Of a stretch of DNA of 64,000 bases, positions 18,213 to 26,830 are shown in pieces. The notes under the pieces were generated by a model. The model worked only from the letters and a program-made list of their open reading frames with translations. It did not search any database and had not been told where the DNA came from. A program made the position numbers and the translations under genes. The stretch lies in the NCBI RefSeq assembly GCF_029855045.1, contig NZ_CP123228.1:868001-932000 (forward strand), read 5' to 3'. The DNA comes from Piscinibacter sp. XHJ-5 (GTDB lineage Bacteria; Pseudomonadota; Gammaproteobacteria; Burkholderiales; Burkholderiaceae_C). Within the stretch, counting starts at the first letter, position 1; every line of letters begins with the position of its first letter.

Positions 18213-21200
18213 ATGACATTCCAACGCATTGCTTTGGCCGTCGGCCTGACGGCCTTCGTTTCGCTCGCCGCCGCGCAGCCGGTGGCGCGCCAGGCCTACA
18301 TCGTCCAGCTCGCCGATCCGCCGGCCGCCGCCTATCGCGGCACCGTTCCAGGCCTGCCGGCCACCCAGCCGCCTGCCGGCCGCAAGCTCGACATCAAGGC
18401 ATCGCACGTCCAGCAATACCTGCAGTACCTGGACAACAAGCGCAACAACGCGATCGCGCAGGTCAGCCCGTCGGCGGTGATGCATCGCTACAGCGTCGCC
18501 TTCAACGGCTTCTCTGCCGTCCTCACGCCGGCCGAAGCACAAAAGCTGAAGAGCGCGCCCGGCGTCGTCGCCGTCACGCCCGACGAGCCGCGGCAGATGG
18601 ACACCACCCGCACGCCGGCCTTCCTCGGCCTGAGCACCCCGGGCGGCCTGTGGTCGGTACTCGACGCGAGCTCGCGCAACGTGAAGGGTGAAGACGTCAT
18701 CATCGGCATCGTCGACGGCGGCATCTGGCCGGAGAACGCCTCGTTCTCCGACAAGGTCGATCCGGCCACGCTGCGGCCGGTGCCGTACTACCAGGCGGGC
18801 ACGCAGGTGTACGGCCCCGCACCGGCCAAGTGGGCCGGCAACTGCACTGCGGGGCAGGGGTTCAATCCGGCGACGATGTGCAACAACAAGCTCATCGGGG
18901 CACAGTTCTTCAACGCCGGCTTCCTCGCCTTCGGCAAGCCGCTGTGGCCCACCGACTACATCGGCCCGCGCGACATGGACGGCCACGGCACGCACACGGC
19001 GTCCACCGCCGGCGGCAACGAGAACGCCGATGCGCTGATCAACGGCATCCCGGCCGGCCGCATGTCCGGCGTGGCGCCGCGTGCGCGCATCGCGGCCTAC
19101 CGCGTCTGCTGGACCTACGTGGACGCGCCGGGCGTCAGCAAGAACAGCTGCTTCACCTCGGACAGCGTCGCCGCCATCGACAAGGCGGTCGCCGACGGCG
19201 TGGACGTCATCAACTACTCGATCAGCGGTACGCGCACCAACTACCTCGACGCGGTCGAAGTCGCGTTCTTCAACGCCGTCGGCGCGGGCGTGTTCGTCGC
19301 CACCTCGGCCGGCAACAGCGGACCGGCCAACACGGTGGCCCACATGAGCCCGTGGCTGACGACCGTGGCGGCGTCCACGCATGACCGCTTCACGGTGGCC
19401 AACGTCGTGCTGAACGACACGGCCGGGTCGACCTTCAGCGGTCCGTCGTACCAGTCGCTCGGGGTGCCGCCCACCGACCTCATCCTGGCGCAGAACGCCG
19501 GCACGGTGCCGTTCGCCAGCCTGTCGGCGACCGATCAGGCCGCGCTGAGCCGCTGCTACAACCCGGCCGACCGCGCCACCGCCGGCGCATCGGCCCTGGC
19601 CGCGCTCGACCCGGCCAAGGTCGCCGGCAAGATGGTCGTCTGCATCCGCGGCGGCAACGTGCTGGTCAACAAGGCCGACTCGGTCAAGCTGGCCGGCGGC
19701 AGCGCGATGATCATCCAGAACACGCCGTCCACCGCCAATACGACGATCCTGCAGCCGTACGTCGTTCCCGCGGTGCATCTGCCCGCCTCGGCCTCGGCGA
19801 CGGTCCTCGCGTACGCCGCCACGGCGGGCGCCAAGGCCTCGTTCACGCCGGCGACCCAGGTCGCGGGCGTGGTGGCGCCGGTGATGGGCGACTTCTCCTC
19901 ACGCGGCCCCAGCCTGGCCGACAACAACATCCTGAAGCCGGACATCTCGGCCCCGGGCGTCGACGTGATCGCCGCCTACGTCGCCGACAACGTCGCCGAC
20001 CAGGCCGTGCACGACGCCATCGTCGCGGGCGCCACGCCGACCGGCGCCGCCACCTCGCTGCAAGGCACGTCCATGGCGAGCCCGCACGTCGCCGGTGCCG
20101 GTGCGCTGCTGCGCCAGCTGCATCCGAGCTGGTCGCCCGCGGCCATCAAGTCGGCGCTGATGACCACCGCCACCGGCATCAAGCTGGCCAACGGTGCGCT
20201 CGATCCGGATCGCTTCGGCTACGGTGCCGGTCACCTCAACCCGACCGTCGGCGCCGACCCGGGCCTGGTGTACGACGCCGGCGCGGTCGAGTACGTGCAG
20301 TTCCTCTGCGGCGTCGGATCGCTTCCGCCGTCGCACAGCCTGTGCCAGAACTTCGGCTCCGTCGCGCCGTGGAACCTGAACCTCGCCTCGCTGACCGCGG
20401 GCGACGTGCTGGGCAAGATCACGATCAACCGCACCGTCACCAACGTCAGCAACGCGGCGTCGACCTACACCGCCAACGCCACCATTCCCGGCTGGTCCGT
20501 GACCATCACGCCGAGCACCCTGACGCTGGCGCCAGGGGCGAGCGCAAGCTACAGCGTGAACCTCGTCCGCACGTCGGCGGCGGTCAACACCTGGACCTTC
20601 GGCGACATCGTGTGGTCCGATGGCCCGCACCAGGTGAAGAGCCCGGTGACCTTGAAGGCGAGCCTGTTCAAGGGTCCGGCCGAAGTCACCGACACGCGCG
20701 CAGCAGGCGGGAAGGCCTTCACGGTGCTGACCGGCTACAACGGCACGCTGAACGTCGGGGCCACCGGCCTGGTGGCGGCCACCCGCACCAGCGGGGCCGT
20801 GGCCACCAACGCCAAGCAGTGCTTCAACTTCAACGTGCCGGCCGGCGCCCTGGCCGCGCGCTTCGCGCTGTTCAACAGCGACACGCAAGGCGGCGACGGC
20901 AGCGACCTCGACCTCGAGGTCTACAAGGGAGCCGACGGCACCGGCACCCTGGTCGGCTCCAGCGGCAGCGCGACCTCGGACGAGCTGGTCCACCTTGCCG
21001 CTCCGGCGGCGGGCACCTACTCGGCCTGCGTGCTGGGCTTCGCGCCGGCCGGCGGCAACGCGACCTACACGCTGTCGAGCTGGGTCGTCGGACCCGCAGT
21101 CGGCCAGCAGTCGCTGCGTGCCGGCAAGGTCTCGCAAGTCACGCTGGGCGGCACGGCCACCGTGGCCACGTCGTGGAACGTCGCCAAGGGCAGCCGCTAC

Positions 21201-21275
21201 CTCGGCGTCCTGCGGTACACGGACGGCGCGGGCACGGCGCTCGGATCGACCGTCGTGTCGGTGGACGCACGCTGA
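18213..21275 (+). CDS. Secreted subtilisin-like serine protease (S8) with PA, Fn3-like and PPC domains
   Basis: 1020 residues. A signal peptide (to about residue 22, SLAAAQPV) is followed by an inhibitor I9-type propeptide (about 27-130, with AYIVQLADPP and YSVAFNGFSAVLTPAEAQ). The catalytic triad is visible: Asp168 (IGIVDGGIWP), His258 (DGHGTHTAS) and Ser620 (GTSMASPHVAGAG). A protease-associated domain is inserted at about 420-560. A plant-subtilase-like Fn3 domain follows (about 730-830, INRTVTNVSNAASTYTAN), then a bacterial pre-peptidase C-terminal domain (about 845-960). It should be an extracellular protease. It has no PEP-CTERM signal itself but follows a PEP-CTERM gene directly, and is closed by a strong terminator. 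Confidence 0.93.
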   Translation: MTFQRIALAVGLTAFVSLAAAQPVARQAYIVQLADPPAAAYRGTVPGLPATQPPAGRKLDIKASHVQQYLQYLDNKRNNAIAQVSPSAVMHRYSVAFNGFSAVLTPAEAQKLKSAPGVVAVTPDEPRQMDTTRTPAFLGLSTPGGLWSVLDASSRNVKGEDVIIGIVDGGIWPENASFSDKVDPATLRPVPYYQAGTQVYGPAPAKWAGNCTAGQGFNPATMCNNKLIGAQFFNAGFLAFGKPLWPTDYIGPRDMDGHGTHTASTAGGNENADALINGIPAGRMSGVAPRARIAAYRVCWTYVDAPGVSKNSCFTSDSVAAIDKAVADGVDVINYSISGTRTNYLDAVEVAFFNAVGAGVFVATSAGNSGPANTVAHMSPWLTTVAASTHDRFTVANVVLNDTAGSTFSGPSYQSLGVPPTDLILAQNAGTVPFASLSATDQAALSRCYNPADRATAGASALAALDPAKVAGKMVVCIRGGNVLVNKADSVKLAGGSAMIIQNTPSTANTTILQPYVVPAVHLPASASATVLAYAATAGAKASFTPATQVAGVVAPVMGDFSSRGPSLADNNILKPDISAPGVDVIAAYVADNVADQAVHDAIVAGATPTGAATSLQGTSMASPHVAGAGALLRQLHPSWSPAAIKSALMTTATGIKLANGALDPDRFGYGAGHLNPTVGADPGLVYDAGAVEYVQFLCGVGSLPPSHSLCQNFGSVAPWNLNLASLTAGDVLGKITINRTVTNVSNAASTYTANATIPGWSVTITPSTLTLAPGASASYSVNLVRTSAAVNTWTFGDIVWSDGPHQVKSPVTLKASLFKGPAEVTDTRAAGGKAFTVLTGYNGTLNVGATGLVAATRTSGAVATNAKQCFNFNVPAGALAARFALFNSDTQGGDGSDLDLEVYKGADGTGTLVGSSGSATSDELVHLAAPAAGTYSACVLGFAPAGGNATYTLSSWVVGPAVGQQSLRAGKVSQVTLGGTATVATSWNVAKGSRYLGVLRYTDGAGTALGSTVVSVDAR

Positions 21276-21305
21276 ACCGCAGCGCGGTCTTTCACCCCAC
21301 CAGGC

Positions 21306-21331
21306 AAAGGGCCGCGCGAGCGGCCCTTTTT
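21306..21331 (+). terminator. Rho-independent terminator after subtilase gene
   Basis: AAAGGGCCGC-GCGA-GCGGCCCTTT, a 10-base perfect stem with a 4-base loop running into five T residues. It lies 30 bases after the subtilase stop and also faces the end of the convergent lipoprotein gene, so it may act on both strands. Confidence 0.85.
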
Positions 21332-21347
21332 CATGGCGCGGCCGCGG

Positions 21348-21752
21348 TCAGCGGGCCAGAGCACCGCCGCCCTTGCCGGAGCGCAGACGGCAGCTGCCGG
21401 GCGATCCGGCGGTCGGCTGGCTCATGTCGCAGAAGGCCCCGGGGTCGGGCACCACCGTGCAGGTGGATGCCATGCCCTTCGCTTCGGCCTGCTTGCGATC
21501 GGCCTCGGCGCTCGCGTCGGACATTGATCGCAGCGCGGCCTCCTCGGTGCGTGCCGAGGACCAGGCGAGGTACGACTGCGGACCGCCGCAGGCCTTGGCG
21601 CCCACGGGCATGGTCTTGCATTGCGCATCGGTGCTGCAGGCGGCATCGCCGATCAGCGCCTGCATCGAACCCTTGTCGGCTTGGATGCCCGGCGCCGCAC
21701 AGGCCGCGGTCAGCCCGAGACTCGCGGCGAGCAGGAGGGGAGTCGCTTTCAT
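21348..21752 (-). CDS. Cys-rich putative lipoprotein of unknown function
   Basis: 134 residues. The start KATPLLLAASLGLTAACA gives a lipobox (LTAAC, Cys18). The mature part carries Cys pairs in DAACSTDAQCK, a KACGGPQSYLAWSS motif, and STCTV, AFCDM and GSCRL near the end, so disulfides in the periplasm are likely. I recognise no enzymatic domain. It is upstream of, and convergent with, the subtilase terminator, and 16 bases downstream of the rlmI stop on the same strand, so it may be the last gene of that unit. Confidence 0.75.
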   Translation of the reverse strand: MKATPLLLAASLGLTAACAAPGIQADKGSMQALIGDAACSTDAQCKTMPVGAKACGGPQSYLAWSSARTEEAALRSMSDASAEADRKQAEAKGMASTCTVVPDPGAFCDMSQPTAGSPGSCRLRSGKGGGALAR

Positions 21753-21768
21753 GTGCAGGTCCTCGTGG

Positions 21769-22950
21769 TCAGCGCTTGATGATCATCAGGCCCTTGAGGT
21801 ATTCGCCCTCGGGAAACGTCACCGTCATCGGGTGATCGGGTGCCGCGCCGACCCGCGCGTAGATGAGCCCGTCGGCGCCGGCATCGAGGCCCGCGCCGGC
21901 GACGATCTTGTGGAACAGCTCGGCGCCCACGCCGCCCGAACACGAGAACGTGAACAGCGCGCCGCCCGGCTCGAGCAGCTTGAAGGCGAGCCGGTTGATG
22001 TCCTTGTAGGCGCGCGCCGCGCGTTCGGCATGGGCAGCGGTCGGGGCGAACTTCGGCGGATCGAGCACGATGGCGTCGAAGCGGCGGCCTTGCTTGAGCT
22101 GATCGCGCAGCGTCTGGTTGACGTCGGCGTCGAGTGCCTCGTGGCGTGCCGGATCGAACCCGTTCAGTGCCACGTGCGCGCTGGCGCGCGCCAGCGCCGG
22201 CGCCGATGAATCGACGCTGGTGACCTGCGCCGCGCCGCCGGCCAGCGCCGCCACGCTGAAGCCGCCGGTATAGCAGTAGCAGTTCAGCACGCGCTCGTAC
22301 CCGAAGTGGCGCACCGTGTCGGCGAACAGCTTGCGGTTGTCGCGCTGGTCCAGGTAGAAGCCCGTCTTGTGGCCTTCGGCGACGTCCAGCGTGAGCCTCC
22401 ATTCGTGCTCGCGGATGGTCACGTCGGTGGCGCCTTCGCCGCGCAGCCAGCCGCTCGCCGCGGGCAGGCCTTCAAGCTGGCGCACGCCGGAGTCGCTGCG
22501 CTCGAACAGCCGCGTGAGTCCCGTGGCCTCGAGCAGCAGGTCGGCGATCGTCGCCTTCCAGCGCTCGGTGCCGGCCGACAGGAACTGCGCGCAGAGGATG
22601 TCGCCGTAGCGGTCGACGATGAGTCCCGGCAGCCCGTCGGCCTCGCCGTGGATCAGCCGCACGCCGTCGCTGGCGATCGGCAGGCGCGCGCGGATGGCCA
22701 GCGCCTGCGCCACGCGACGCTGGAAGAACGCCGCATCGATGCGCTCGGCCTCGTCGAAGCTCCAGGCGCGCACGCGGATCATCGAGGTGGGGCTGTACGC
22801 GGCCCAGGCGAGGAACTGGCCGTCGTGGGATTCGACCCGGACCGTCTCGCCGCTGTCGGCGCGGCCGGTGGCGATGCTGCCCTGGAACACCCAGGGATGG
22901 CGGCGCAGCAGCGAGCGCTCCTTGCCGTCGCGTAGCTTGATCACTTTCAT
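21769..22950 (-). CDS. rlmI: 23S rRNA (cytosine-C5)-methyltransferase, RlmI family
   Basis: 393 residues. An N-terminal PUA domain (about 1-75, VIKLRDGKERSLLRRHPWVFQGSI) precedes the RlmI-like middle region (RLIHGEADGLPGLIVDRYGD) and the SAM-dependent methyltransferase domain (about 200-393). The latter shows KTGFYLDQRDNR, VLNCYCYTGGFSVAAL and the catalytic-region DPPKFA. The family methylates C1962 of 23S rRNA. The gene lies 15 bases downstream of xerC on the same strand and may be part of the dapF-DUF484-xerC unit. Confidence 0.9.
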   Translation of the reverse strand: MKVIKLRDGKERSLLRRHPWVFQGSIATGRADSGETVRVESHDGQFLAWAAYSPTSMIRVRAWSFDEAERIDAAFFQRRVAQALAIRARLPIASDGVRLIHGEADGLPGLIVDRYGDILCAQFLSAGTERWKATIADLLLEATGLTRLFERSDSGVRQLEGLPAASGWLRGEGATDVTIREHEWRLTLDVAEGHKTGFYLDQRDNRKLFADTVRHFGYERVLNCYCYTGGFSVAALAGGAAQVTSVDSSAPALARASAHVALNGFDPARHEALDADVNQTLRDQLKQGRRFDAIVLDPPKFAPTAAHAERAARAYKDINRLAFKLLEPGGALFTFSCSGGVGAELFHKIVAGAGLDAGADGLIYARVGAAPDHPMTVTFPEGEYLKGLMIIKR

Positions 22951-22965
22951 GGAAGCAGCAGGTGT

Positions 22966-23910
22966 TCAGCGCTTTCTGGCGCGCGGGTGGGCGGCGTCGT
23001 ACACCTTGGACAGATGCCCGAAGTCGAGTTGCGTGTAGACCTGCGTCGTCGTGATGTTGGCGTGCCCGAGCAGCTCCTGCACCGCCCGGAGGTCGCCGCT
23101 GGACTGCAGCAGGTGCGACGCGAACGAGTGCCGCAGCATGTGCGGATGCACGTGGGTCGGCAGTCCCGCGGCGATGGCGCGGCGCTTGAGCCGAGAGCGC
23201 ACCTGGCTCGCGGTGAGCCGCGTTCCGCGCTGGCTGACGAACAGCGCCGTCTCGCCCGGCGCGGCGATGCCGGGCCGCAGCGCGAGCCAGTCGCGCACCG
23301 CCTTCAGCGCCGGCGCGCCGACCGGCACGCTGCGGCGCTTGCTGCCTTTGCCGAGCACGTGCGCGCTGGCGTCGGCGAGATCGATCCATCCCGCCGCGGC
23401 CGCGCCAGCACCGAGGTCCAGCGCTACCAGCTCGCCGACGCGCAGGCCGCAGCCGTAGAGCAGCTCGACCATGCACTGGTCGCGCGCGGACAGCGCCGGC
23501 GAGCTGCCGTCGCTGCTGTCCGCCGTTGCGTCGGCCAGCGCGACGGCGTCATCGACGGACAGGGCCTTGGGCAAGGGCTTGGGCGCCTTGGGCGCGCGCA
23601 CGCCGTCCACCGGGTTGGCGGCCACCAGCCCCTCGCGGCCCCACCAGCGGTACAGGCCTCGCCAGGCCGAGAGGATCAGCGCGATGCTGCGCGGCGCGAG
23701 GCCCTCGCCATGCAGCTGCGCGGTCCAGCGCCGCAGGTGATGCGGCTGCGCCTGCCGCAGCGCCACTGCCGGCGCTGCCGACGCCAGGCGCTGCAGGCGC
23801 TCGAAGGCATCGGTGTAGAGCTGCAGCGTGCGCGGCGCGAGCCGGCGTTCGACCTGCAGGTGCTGCAGGTGCTCGCGGATGTCGGGCTGCAGCTCGGCCG
23901 CGGACGTCAC
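22966..23910 (-). CDS. xerC: Tyrosine recombinase XerC
   Basis: 314 residues. The N-terminal SAM-like core-binding domain (about 10-95, RRLAPRTLQLYTDAFERL) is followed by the catalytic domain. All key residues are visible: Arg in LLYGCGLRVGELVAL, Lys in LGKGSKRRSVPV, HxxR in HPHMLRHSFASHLL, the second His in LLGHANITTTQ and the nucleophilic Tyr in VYTQLD. XerC with XerD resolves chromosome dimers at dif. The dapF-DUF484-xerC order is the conserved chromosomal context, so this is the housekeeping recombinase and not an integrase of a mobile element. Confidence 0.94.
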   Translation of the reverse strand: MTSAAELQPDIREHLQHLQVERRLAPRTLQLYTDAFERLQRLASAAPAVALRQAQPHHLRRWTAQLHGEGLAPRSIALILSAWRGLYRWWGREGLVAANPVDGVRAPKAPKPLPKALSVDDAVALADATADSSDGSSPALSARDQCMVELLYGCGLRVGELVALDLGAGAAAAGWIDLADASAHVLGKGSKRRSVPVGAPALKAVRDWLALRPGIAAPGETALFVSQRGTRLTASQVRSRLKRRAIAAGLPTHVHPHMLRHSFASHLLQSSGDLRAVQELLGHANITTTQVYTQLDFGHLSKVYDAAHPRARKR

Positions 23911-23923
23911 TGTGCTCGTGTCC

Positions 23924-24616
23924 TCAGGCCGGCGCGGGCAGCAGCCGCGACAGGCCGGCGCTCGCGATCTCGCCGATGCGCATCAGGAACTCGGTGCCCA
24001 TGTCGGACGAATAGCGGGTGGGGTCGGGCGAGCCGAGTACCAGCATGCCGAAGGCGGTGAGGCCCGCGCCGTGGCGCAGCGGAATGAGCGCGATCGACAT
24101 CACCGAGGCCGGGTCGTCCAGCCATTGCGCGGCCTCGAAGCCCGAATTGAGTCCGCAATACGGCAGCCCCAGGCTGGAGGCGAAGCTCTTCGCGTCTTCG
24201 CTGACCGGGCGCGCGAAGGGCAGCGTCGCGAATGCCGCCGCCGCGTCCCAGATGCGGATGCCCGCCTGCGGGATCATGAACTGGTGCATCACCTGCTCGA
24301 CGACGACATCGGGCAGGTCGGCAGCGTTGCCGGTGAGCATGATGGCGCGCGTGAAGCGATGCAGCCGGTCGGCGATGGCGACGTTCTCCTGCCCGTGGCG
24401 GATCATCTCCATCACCTTGTGCTCCATGCCCTTGAGCTTGTCGCGCAGCAGCTCCATCTGCCGCTCCTGCAGCGACACCGCGCGCTGGCCGTGCGGGCTG
24501 GTGAGCTGGATCGACCCGAGCAGCTCGGCATGGCGCTCGAAGAACCCGGGGGTGTTCGCGAGATAGTTGGCGATGTCGTGCTCGGTGATGCCCTGGATGC
24601 CTGCGACCGTGCTCAT
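23924..24616 (-). CDS. DUF484 family protein (GAF-like fold)
   Basis: 230 residues from ATG 24616. The start (ITEHDIANYLANTPGFFERHAELLGSIQLTSPHG) and the coiled segment (VSLQERQMELLRDKLKGMEHKV) are characteristic of DUF484. A GAF-like C-terminal domain follows (about 90-225). The function is unknown. The gene is consistently found between dapF and xerC in Gammaproteobacteria and Betaproteobacteria, as here, with 13 bases to xerC and 118 bases from dapF. Confidence 0.9.
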   Translation of the reverse strand: MSTVAGIQGITEHDIANYLANTPGFFERHAELLGSIQLTSPHGQRAVSLQERQMELLRDKLKGMEHKVMEMIRHGQENVAIADRLHRFTRAIMLTGNAADLPDVVVEQVMHQFMIPQAGIRIWDAAAAFATLPFARPVSEDAKSFASSLGLPYCGLNSGFEAAQWLDDPASVMSIALIPLRHGAGLTAFGMLVLGSPDPTRYSSDMGTEFLMRIGEIASAGLSRLLPAPA

Positions 24617-24734
24617 GACAGCCCCTCGTCCGGCGAGTACGACGGCCGATCCCCCGGGGTCACGAGGGGCCTCTTGGTGGCCGGCTTGGGAGCGGCCCGG
24701 CACTCGGCCCGCTGGAAGGGTGACGCGGGGTGAT

Positions 24735-25586
24735 TCACAGTTCGATCTCTCCTTCAAAGACGGTTTGTGCGGGGCCGGTCATCAGCACGTGACTGTCACC
24801 CCCGTTCCATTCGATCGTGAGCCGGCCCCCGTGGGTGTCGACGTCGACCGTCGAGTCGAGCAGGCCGAGCCGGATGCCGGCCACCACCGCCGCGCACGCG
24901 CCGGTGCCGCAGGCGAGGGTTTCGCCGGCGCCGCGCTCGTGCACGCGCAGCCGGATGTGCCGGCGGTTCACCACCTGCATGAAGCCGGCGTTCACGCGGC
25001 GTGGGAAGCGCGCGTGGCTTTCGATGACCGGGCCTTGCAGCGCGACCGGCGCGTGGTCGACGTCGTTCACCAGCTGGACGGCGTGCGGGTTGCCCATGGA
25101 CAGCACGCACACCGCCACGGCGTAGTCGCCGAGGTCGAGCGGCCACAGCTCGAAGTGGCCCATGGGCTGCGGCGTCAGCCCGCCCGCGTCGAAGGGCACG
25201 CGGTCCGGCTCGAAGATCGGCGCGCTCATGTCGACGGTGACACGGCCGTCGGGCTGCAGCCGCAGCTCGAGCAAGGTGTTCATGGTCTCGACGCGGATCA
25301 CGTCCTTGTCCGACAGGCCTTTGTCGCGAACGAAACGCACGAAGCAGCGCGCGCCGTTGCCGCATTGCTCGACCTCGTCGCCGCTGTTGTTGAAGATGCG
25401 ATAGCGAAAGTCGACGCCCGGCGTGCTGCTGCGCTCGACGACGAGGATCTGGTCGGCGCCGACACCGAAGCGCCGGTCGCCGAGTGCGCGGTACTGGTCG
25501 GCGGTGAGGTCCAGCGGTCCGCGCGTGGCGTCGAGCACGACGAAGTCGTTGCCGGCGCCTTGCATCTTGGTGAACGGGAGTCGCAT
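24735..25586 (-). CDS. dapF: Diaminopimelate epimerase
   Basis: 283 residues from ATG 25586. It begins [19 protein letters not shown]. The two catalytic Cys residues are Cys75 ([11 protein letters not shown]) and Cys226 ([13 protein letters not shown]). It interconverts LL- and meso-diaminopimelate for lysine and peptidoglycan synthesis in the cytoplasm. It is the first gene of the dapF-DUF484-xerC set. The gap to the oppositely oriented PEP-CTERM gene (25587-25717) should carry both promoters; I see no clear consensus boxes there. Confidence 0.96.
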   Translation of the reverse strand: MRLPFTKMQGAGNDFVVLDATRGPLDLTADQYRALGDRRFGVGADQILVVERSSTPGVDFRYRIFNNSGDEVEQCGNGARCFVRFVRDKGLSDKDVIRVETMNTLLELRLQPDGRVTVDMSAPIFEPDRVPFDAGGLTPQPMGHFELWPLDLGDYAVAVCVLSMGNPHAVQLVNDVDHAPVALQGPVIESHARFPRRVNAGFMQVVNRRHIRLRVHERGAGETLACGTGACAAVVAGIRLGLLDSTVDVDTHGGRLTIEWNGGDSHVLMTGPAQTVFEGEIEL

Positions 25587-25717
25587 CCGGCGATTATCCC
25601 GGAGCGGGTGAAGGCCGCTCGTGCGATGTTGTCGCCGCCCCGGCCTGGATGGATGGCGCAGCCGCACTGCAACGTATACCGGGCGGGTCGTGGAGGATGT
25701 CTATGAGGAGATCCGCC

Positions 25718-26827
25718 ATGCATTTGATGCGTCTTCCGGTGCTTGCGGGCAGCGTCGCCATCGCGCTGGCCTTTCCGGCTGGGGCCGTCGATTTCAACGT
25801 GCTGTCGCTGGTGACCGACGATCCGTCGGCGCACCCGGCCCAGATCACCGACCCCGGGCTCAAGAACGCCTGGGGCATTTCGTTCGGTCCCACCTCGCCG
25901 TTCTGGGTGTCGGCGGCCGAGACCGGTACCTCGCCCCTGTACCGCGTGGATCCGCTCACCCAGGCGACGACCAAGCTCGGCCTCACCGTCACGGTGCCCG
26001 GCGTGCCGACCGGCCAGGTGTTCAACGGCAATGCCGCCAGCGGCGCCTTCAACGGCAACCTGTTCCTGTTCGCCAGCGCGGAAGGCACGATCTCGGGCTG
26101 GCGGCCCGCGCTGGGCAGCACCGCCGAAGTCCTGATGCCGGCCGCGCCCGGCAACGCGTATCTGGGTGCCGCCTTCTCGACGCTCGCCGGCAACAGCTAC
26201 CTCTACGCGGCCAACTTCAAGTCGGGCGCCATCGATGTGCTGAAGGGCAGCGCAGCGGCGCCCTCGCTGGCCGGCGGCTTCATCGATCCTGCCCTGCCGC
26301 AGGGGTATGCGCCGTTCAACGTGCAGAACCTCGGCGGCACGCTGTATGTCGCCTACGCAGTGCCCAACGAAGAGGGCGACGAGGAGGTGACAGGACCGGG
26401 GCTGGGCATCGTCGACAGCTTCGACCTGCAGGGCAATTTCCTGTCGCGCATCGCCACCGGCGGCACCCTCAATGCGCCGTGGGGCCTGGCGATCGCGCCC
26501 GCTTCCTTCGGCGCGTGGGCCGGCGCCTTGCTGGTCGGCAACTTCGGCGACGGCCGCATCAATGCCTTCGACGCAACCACCCACAGCTTCCTCGGCCAGG
26601 TGACCGGCAGCAACGGCCAGCCGCTGGAGATCGACGGACTGTGGGCCATCACGCCGGGCAATGACGCGCAGGCCGGCAGCAGCCGGCTGCTGTACTTCAG
26701 CGCCGGTCCGGACGAGGAGACGCACGGGATGTTCGGCGTGCTGGTCGCCGTGCCGGAGCCGGGGACGTGGGCGTTGATGGCGGGCGGCCTGCTGGGGCTG
26801 GGCCTGATGAGGCGGCGCGCTGCGTGA
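25718..26827 (+). CDS. TIGR03118-type beta-propeller protein with PEP-CTERM signal
   Basis: 369 residues from ATG 25718, chosen because GAGGAG lies 7 bases upstream. ATG 25703 (after TGGAGG) and ATG 25697 are alternatives that add five or seven residues. The signal peptide ends AFPAGA. The body has the features of TIGR03118 proteins: DPGLKNAWGISFGPTSPFWV, VFNGNAASG, YLYAANFKSGAIDV and NAPWGLAIAP, consistent with an NHL/YncE-like propeller. It ends with VPEPGTWALMAGGLLG and LMRRRAA, a PEP-CTERM sorting signal for exosortase. The function is unknown; surface attachment is inferred. Confidence 0.87.
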   Translation: MHLMRLPVLAGSVAIALAFPAGAVDFNVLSLVTDDPSAHPAQITDPGLKNAWGISFGPTSPFWVSAAETGTSPLYRVDPLTQATTKLGLTVTVPGVPTGQVFNGNAASGAFNGNLFLFASAEGTISGWRPALGSTAEVLMPAAPGNAYLGAAFSTLAGNSYLYAANFKSGAIDVLKGSAAAPSLAGGFIDPALPQGYAPFNVQNLGGTLYVAYAVPNEEGDEEVTGPGLGIVDSFDLQGNFLSRIATGGTLNAPWGLAIAPASFGAWAGALLVGNFGDGRINAFDATTHSFLGQVTGSNGQPLEIDGLWAITPGNDAQAGSSRLLYFSAGPDEETHGMFGVLVAVPEPGTWALMAGGLLGLGLMRRRAA

Positions 26828-26830
26828 GGG

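Noticed and set aside
17526..19778. 750-residue minus-strand open frame opposite the PEP-CTERM and subtilase genes
   Set aside because: Codon pattern is a mirror of the plus-strand genes at high GC; no recognisable motif.
22966..23910. Tyrosine recombinase as sign of an integrated element
   Set aside because: Gene context dapF-DUF484-xerC is the conserved housekeeping location, with no att-like repeats or phage genes nearby.
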